Source: Planctomycetota bacterium
GTDB taxonomy: Bacteria > JAJVIF01 > JAPKYR01
Direction: 5' to 3'
DNA length: 11,016 bases
Assembly: GCA_030673355.1 (NCBI GenBank)
Contig: DAOVJF010000047.1
Span: forward strand, 1-11,016
Part shown: positions 7,496 through 11,016 of the stretch, piece after piece
Position numbering within the stretch: position 1 is the first letter of the stretch
Layout: each line of letters starts with the position of its first letter
Position numbers and translations under genes: made by a program
Notes under the pieces: model-generated
What the model was told of the DNA's origin: nothing
What the model saw: the letters and a program-made list of their open reading frames with translations, nothing else
The model's database searches: none

Positions 7496-7789
7496 AAAAA
7501 GACCCCTTTACATAATAGTATCGGCTTCAGACAGCCAATCTCTCTAAATGAGAATGAATAAGATCGCAGGCACCGCATTTAATTCGGTATGCCCACGTCT
7601 ATTTGATGCGGGACCTCTTCAGAGCGACTCACAATCGCACCAGGTGGCATTAATAGTCTCGATTTCCAATTCGGACATTTTAACCGTGACGTAGAAACGA
7701 TATATATTAAGGCTTTCTCCGAACCTAATTCTTGACCATGGGACCCAATTCTGTTATTAAATTGGATTACGAGAGCCAAATGAATCAGG
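7496..7789. other. Divergent intergenic region between ymdB-like gene and pilin-like gene
   Basis: This 294-base gap between divergent genes must hold promoters in both directions. The plus-strand promoter is convincing and listed separately. On the minus strand, near 7512-7521, TACTATTATG is a possible -10 for ymdB, but no -35 at good spacing stands out. I see no RNA gene or large repeat. Confidence 0.4.
7732..7760 (+). promoter_or_regulatory. Sigma70-like promoter for the pilin-like gene
   Basis: TTGACC at 7732-7737 and TATTAA at 7755-7760 are separated by exactly 17 bases. Transcription would begin near 7767, giving a leader of about 23 bases before the ATG at 7790. This is the cleanest promoter match in the window. 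Confidence 0.55.
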
Positions 7790-8470
7790 ATGTCTGAAAG
7801 GATAGAAAAATCCACCCGATCCGGGAGTAAATCCCAAAAGACCCGGATTGTTCTTATTCGGGCCCTTTCACTCATGATTATTTTATTAATCATGTTCCTG
7901 ATTTTTACTTTTTTCGAGGCCAGGAAATCACCCTTCTGGGGAAACCCAACACTAAAGGAGCTTGGAAATACCACCATCGAGGAAAGGTCTTCGAGTAACA
8001 CCTTCCAGCGGAGGGCTGTCTGGTTTCAGACCAGATTCGCTCCATGGAGCGTGTCGCACCAACAGATTAAGACCTCTATGGACAGCCGAATTGGATTCTG
8101 GGAAAATCTTGCAGTAATAACGTTGTCGGCGACAGGATACGCTCAGGAAGATTATTTCGACGAAAATCCTGATGAAGGCTACGCCACATTTCAGGAACTA
8201 AAGGACACATTGAGCCTCAGGCAGGATTACACAATAGGCAACATGATTGAAAACTACTTCATCTCATGGGAGACAAACAACGTTTCTACTGTTTTAACGG
8301 AGCATTCAGTGGATAAAACACACACATACACAATTATCGCCTACCCGCGTGACACCAGACCGGGATATTTAAGCACATTCGCAATCACTGAAGATCGAAC
8401 TGTCAGGATTTATAACCCGGATAACGATAATGACCCGGATATAACCGGCTTATGGGACCCGGTTTATTAA
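7790..8470 (+). CDS. Membrane-anchored protein with type IV pilin-like globular domain
   Basis: The product is 226 residues. A basic N-terminus (residues 1-24) is followed by one strong membrane segment at about 24-42, then an extracytoplasmic part. Residues 106-140 have the pattern of an aromatic and polar helix ending in YAQEDYFDEN, then GYATFQELKD. Residues 178-210 have TYTIIAYPRD, PGYLSTFAIT and EDRTVRIYNPDND. This order (helix with AQ-x-x-YF, then G-x-Y-x-T-x-x-EL, then a Y-x-x-x-A-x-P strand, then a final D-x-T-V-R-IY strand) resembles minor pilin and pseudopilin head domains. The N-terminal prepilin cleavage motif (G-F-x-x-x-E) is missing, so it is not an ordinary pilin. The frame is closed by TGA at 7781-7783, so ATG 7790 is the first start, although its ribosome binding site is poor (AGG abuts the ATG). 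The pilin-like reading is inference from pattern. Confidence 0.75.
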   Translation: MSERIEKSTRSGSKSQKTRIVLIRALSLMIILLIMFLIFTFFEARKSPFWGNPTLKELGNTTIEERSSSNTFQRRAVWFQTRFAPWSVSHQQIKTSMDSRIGFWENLAVITLSATGYAQEDYFDENPDEGYATFQELKDTLSLRQDYTIGNMIENYFISWETNNVSTVLTEHSVDKTHTYTIIAYPRDTRPGYLSTFAITEDRTVRIYNPDNDNDPDITGLWDPVY

Positions 8471-8503
8471 GATAGTGCGAAGTAGCGAAATCTATAAAAT
8501 AAT

Positions 8504-8531
8504 TTCCCCGAAAAATATTCATATTCGGGAA
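8504..8531. terminator. Possible bidirectional terminator hairpin
   Basis: TTCCCCGAA at 8504-8512 pairs with TTCGGGAA at 8524-8531, giving 8 base pairs with one bulged C and an 11-base loop. It lies 34 bases after the pilin-like stop and about 150 bases past the stop of the minus-strand acidic protein gene. On the minus strand it is followed by ATTATTTTATAG, which is moderately T-rich. The plus side has no T-run. Confidence 0.4.
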
Positions 8532-8600
8532 CATAACCTGTCATTTACCTCAGACACACCAGATACCAAGGATGATGGTATTAATTGTGGAGCAGCAATG

Positions 8601-8653
8601 CCGACAGCTGGCAATTGAAGGCACATAGACCGATAGCTGGAAGGTGACGGCAC
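8601..8653. repeat. Imperfect 24-bp direct repeat, two copies, period 29
   Basis: Copies at 8601-8624 and 8630-8653 both begin CCGA(C/T)AGCTGG and end GGCAC, with 19 of 24 positions identical and a 5-base spacer. They lie in the convergent gap between the pilin-like and acidic protein genes. I see no third copy and no target-site or element boundary. Confidence 0.5.
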
Positions 8654-8676
8654 GGCGCGCATTATTATTTTGTTTG

Positions 8677-9927
8677 TTACTTCCGTACTACAACCAGAAG
8701 ATAATAGCTCTCGTCCCAGCCGGATTCCATTTCGTACGGATCGATCTCGATCTCGAATGTCATGGAATGCCGGACTGAGAATTCACATCTTGGGATATTA
8801 TCAGCCATCGTATCTTCCGCCACGATATAACCGTCCTCATCATAAACACGAAGGTCGAGGTCGGCGATCCCGAGTCCACCTTCGGCATAGACGATATAAT
8901 CGCCGCGTCCGAGTGTGATCCGTGTAGTGTATGATTCATAGTTAGCGAGGGAGTTTACCTCGTCGAAAATCATCTCGTAATGTTCATCCTGGACCATATC
9001 CATGTACCATGCCATCTGCTCCTGGATGTAATCGTAGTCGGACTGATCTGTTATTGACTGATAGTCGCGCCGTTCAAAACCACCATCGAGGATTCCACCA
9101 TCCCCATCGACGGCAATAACGATCGCATACTCAGTTGAGTTACCCTCAGCGTAATCGTACGGGTCGACTTCGATTTCCACTAACTCCGGTCGACGAAGGT
9201 TGAATTCACAGATCGGGTAATTATCGGGACGTTCATCCGAATCTATTTCATCAGCTTCTTCACCCCGGATCCAGAGATCGATGTCATCGTCTTCATACAG
9301 GGATTCCACGTAGATTTTGTAATCGCCACTGTCGAGTTCGAACTCGAAATAATCGCTCGCATCGCGAACCAGCTCACCTGAATCCGAGTAGATTACGTCG
9401 TATCCGTAATCATCCGCCCAGCCGATCCAGTAGTCGAGGATATCGTCAATGTCACCATAGCCATCATAGCCAAAATCTTCGTAATATGACTCGGAGTTCA
9501 TTCCCGCAACAAAGCAGAAAAAGTCCTCATATGTTCTGCCATGAAAATCGAAAGGTGCGATCTCCACCTCGATTTCCGTGAATTCATAGACTTCAATTTC
9601 GCAGATCGGGTACGCATCATCGAGCTCATGAGAGGCAATCTCGTAACCATCCTCATCATAGACAAACATATCGATGTCTACGATGTCCTCACCACCCTCG
9701 GCTATAAACATGTAAGATCCGGGGTCAAGTTCGAAGTAATAACTTATCGAATGGTCTTCATTGATTCTATCGACGTTGGTGTAGAAAACCTCGTAGCCCT
9801 CCAACTCGACATAATCCACCCATTCGTCAAGAAGGTCGTTTACATACGCTCTGCCACCGGCGTAAGCGGGCATTGCGGCAATCGCAATGGCAAGTACGAT
9901 CGCAACATAAATTGAAATTTTTCGCAT
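8677..9927 (-). CDS. Secreted, highly acidic protein with three tandem PPC-like domains
   Basis: No named family is recognised with certainty. The product is 416 residues from the ATG at 9927, chosen because AGGAGG lies 9 bases upstream and a standard signal peptide begins there, with hydrophobic core and AYA cleavage after residue 23. A frame start at 9969 would place 14 extra residues in front of the signal. The mature part has about 108 Asp plus Glu in 393 residues (27 percent) against 18 Arg plus Lys, and about 42 Tyr. Three tandem domains lie near residues 33-140, 159-273 and 296-414. Each has Y(E/D)V-like strands, then a FELD-x-G-x-Y-type strand (less exact in domain 3), an acidic D-x-D segment, a (D/R)N-x-P-x-CEF-type motif with one Cys (109, 240, 381), and an E-I-E-V-x-P-(Y/F) strand. 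The layout resembles bacterial pre-peptidase C-terminal (PPC) beta-sandwich domains. Calcium binding is plausible but inferred. It lies 92 bases downstream of its paralogue on the same strand. Confidence 0.9.
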   Translation of the reverse strand: MRKISIYVAIVLAIAIAAMPAYAGGRAYVNDLLDEWVDYVELEGYEVFYTNVDRINEDHSISYYFELDPGSYMFIAEGGEDIVDIDMFVYDEDGYEIASHELDDAYPICEIEVYEFTEIEVEIAPFDFHGRTYEDFFCFVAGMNSESYYEDFGYDGYGDIDDILDYWIGWADDYGYDVIYSDSGELVRDASDYFEFELDSGDYKIYVESLYEDDDIDLWIRGEEADEIDSDERPDNYPICEFNLRRPELVEIEVDPYDYAEGNSTEYAIVIAVDGDGGILDGGFERRDYQSITDQSDYDYIQEQMAWYMDMVQDEHYEMIFDEVNSLANYESYTTRITLGRGDYIVYAEGGLGIADLDLRVYDEDGYIVAEDTMADNIPRCEFSVRHSMTFEIEIDPYEMESGWDESYYLLVVVRK

Positions 9928-9936
9928 TCTCTCTCT

Positions 9937-9942
9937 CCTCCT
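9937..9942 (-). promoter_or_regulatory. Consensus ribosome binding site for the acidic protein
   Basis: Minus-strand AGGAGG, 9 bases before the ATG at 9925-9927. A full-consensus site in front of a secreted protein suggests high translation. It sets the start inside the longer open frame that begins at 9969. Confidence 0.85.
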
Positions 9943-10019
9943 TCTGGAGCAAATTAATTTATATAACATCCTGTAATTTGAAAATCCACAGCGGTTAAAG
10001 GTAATAATTTTCGGAATTT

Positions 10020-10844
10020 TTATTCAACCCGTTCACCGGTTCTCGATTCCGGGGCCGGAATTTTCCGGGCGACCACCACAATTACGGCCGTTTGAATACC
10101 AACAGCGTACTCCCAGGATTCCACCGTGATTGAAATTACGGTGGTTTCGGTAAGGTCAAAGTAACAAACCGGGTAATTATTCGGGTATTCATCCATGCTG
10201 AGCATCAAATCACCCTGCCGGATATACATATCGATATCGTCATCGTGATCAATGGTTTCGGCGGCCGCAAAATATGACCCCGGATCGAGACGGTAATTCA
10301 GTACCAGTGATTCTTCCCCCGACAGATCATCAAAGACCCAGTAAACAATCTCCTCGTTACCCTCGGAAATAATGGCCGCCCAGTCATCGAGAATCCCTTT
10401 CCCGGGATCATCGATCCGCTCAAAACATCTTTCGCCACCGGTAACAACAAATGTAAACGCGCCGGGTTCAAACGGAACAAGGCTGTCACCGGCAGTCAGG
10501 ACAATATCCAGGCTCAGGTCATCGTTGAGCCTGAGAATTTTCATGGGGCTGTTATCGAGACCATCGTCATGGGCCAGCTCAGCACCATCGGAATCGAGAA
10601 TCGTGAGACCCAGCGACCCGAGGTCCCAGGTCGCCCAGGCAGCAAACGTGTATATGCCCGCTTCAAGGTCGAAGGTGAAATATGCCTGTTCTCGTGAATA
10701 AAGGGCGCCTGTGAGGGGTTCACCGATCAATTCACAGCCTTCAGCCATTTCCGGCACAGGAGGCGGCGGAGCTGACGCGGTCAGAAGAAAAACCAGGATT
10801 GGGGAGAAAATGAAAGTAGATATACGGGTGATCGAAAATACCAA
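10020..10844 (-). CDS. Secreted two-domain PPC-like protein, paralogue of its neighbour
   Basis: No named family is recognised with certainty. I place the start at the TTG at 10842-10844: GGAGGG lies 6 bases upstream, and from there the protein begins with a normal signal peptide (basic Arg at residue 7, hydrophobic core 8-22, likely cleavage after TASA at about residue 25, before a run of prolines). The open frame continues to another TTG at 10871, which has no such site. The product is 274 residues. Domain 1 (about 36-138) has YFTFDLEAGIYTFAAW and LTILDSDGAELAHDD, typical of PPC-like beta-sandwiches. Domain 2 (about 150-261) has NYRLDPGSYF, HDDDIDMYI, NNYPVCYFDL (Cys227) and ends VIVVVARK, matching the end of the third domain of the neighbour (LLVVVRK). 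It is less acidic than the neighbour. The 92-base gap and shared strand suggest an operon or tandem duplication. Confidence 0.85.
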   Translation of the reverse strand: MVFSITRISTFIFSPILVFLLTASAPPPPVPEMAEGCELIGEPLTGALYSREQAYFTFDLEAGIYTFAAWATWDLGSLGLTILDSDGAELAHDDGLDNSPMKILRLNDDLSLDIVLTAGDSLVPFEPGAFTFVVTGGERCFERIDDPGKGILDDWAAIISEGNEEIVYWVFDDLSGEESLVLNYRLDPGSYFAAAETIDHDDDIDMYIRQGDLMLSMDEYPNNYPVCYFDLTETTVISITVESWEYAVGIQTAVIVVVARKIPAPESRTGERVE

Positions 10845-10850
10845 AAGAAG

Positions 10851-10856
10851 CCCTCC
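10851..10856 (-). promoter_or_regulatory. Ribosome binding site deciding a TTG start
   Basis: Minus-strand GGAGGG is followed by a 6-base spacer and TTG at 10842-10844. This spacing, together with the signal peptide that starts there, is why the TTG is preferred over the more distal one at 10871. Confidence 0.6.
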
Positions 10857-11016
10857 AGTCCTTAATAACAATGCGTGTAAGGATACATGTTTCGGAGTTT
10901 GAATGAAAGGGGGGATGGAAACACCTGAGAAAAAAATATTTGATATATAAATTTATATAAATAAAGCTTATCAGCCGGTTCGACGATAATTTTCCACAAT
11001 TTCTAAAATCGAGTCC
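10857..11016 (-). other. Upstream region of the two-gene secreted-protein block
   Basis: The stretch 10930-10970 is very A/T-rich and contains a perfect 16-bp palindrome of A and T at 10944-10959. It is the likely promoter zone for the minus-strand block, with several TATA-like -10 candidates, but no unambiguous -35 partner. I see no gene in the remaining bases to the window edge. Confidence 0.35.

Noticed and set aside
7780..7794. A five-codon ATG-to-TGA frame overlapping the pilin-like start, as a possible translationally coupled leader
   Set aside because: It has no good ribosome binding site and is short enough to occur by chance.
7579..8001. A 140-codon minus-strand frame across the divergent gap and the start of the pilin-like gene
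   Set aside because: It covers the well-formed sigma70-like promoter and the membrane segment of the opposite gene, and its translation has no recognisable feature.
9541..9915. A 124-codon plus-strand frame opposite the acidic protein
   Set aside because: It is antisense to a gene with a consensus ribosome binding site, signal peptide and repeated domains. The acidic codon bias of that gene readily opens the reverse frame.
10944..10959. A 16-bp perfect palindrome of A and T as an operator
   Set aside because: It sits in an A/T-only stretch where such palindromes arise easily by chance, so I noted it only as part of the upstream region.

Overview
The window reads as a chromosomal segment of a diderm bacterium, probably from a poorly sampled or uncultivated lineage. 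The housekeeping genes (efp, deoC, a ymdB-type phosphodiesterase and a DegS-type kinase) are clearly bacterial. One lipoprotein signal and two Sec signal peptides point to an elaborate cell envelope and secreted proteins. I cannot name the phylum from the sequence. I see no phage, transposon, CRISPR, tRNA or rRNA features.

Layout. (1) Positions 1-2306, plus strand: the end of an unrecognised multi-pass membrane protein, then elongation factor P (efp), then deoxyribose-phosphate aldolase (deoC). (2) A terminator hairpin at 2315-2363 separates deoC from a convergent minus-strand block. (3) The block 2391-7495, minus strand, read in the order ymdB-like metallophosphoesterase, DegS-type cytoplasmic histidine kinase, and a 947-residue lipoprotein whose last 360 or so residues are about 13 copies of a 27-residue GG(D/N)D repeat. 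A 23-bp near-perfect palindrome lies between the kinase and the lipoprotein. (4) A lone plus-strand gene (7790-8470) with its own sigma70-like promoter encodes a membrane-anchored protein with a pilin-like globular domain. (5) The block 8677-10844, minus strand, holds two adjacent secreted proteins built from the same roughly 110-130 residue domain, three copies in one and two in the other. The larger one is extremely acidic and rich in tyrosine.

How the genes may work together. EF-P and DeoC are general metabolism and translation. The YmdB-like enzyme and the DegS-like kinase are both signalling proteins whose Bacillus relatives act on biofilm and multicellular behaviour, but no DegU-type response regulator is present here. 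The most distinctive content is the secreted and surface proteins: the repeat lipoprotein, the pilin-like protein and the paired acidic domain proteins. Their families have no function I can assign from sequence.

For four minus-strand genes I moved the start from the longest possible frame to an internal start with a better Shine-Dalgarno sequence or signal peptide: lipoprotein at 5234, kinase at 6593, acidic protein at 9927 and its paralogue at 10844 (TTG). No gene-free stretch exceeds 300 bases; the longest is 7496-7789.
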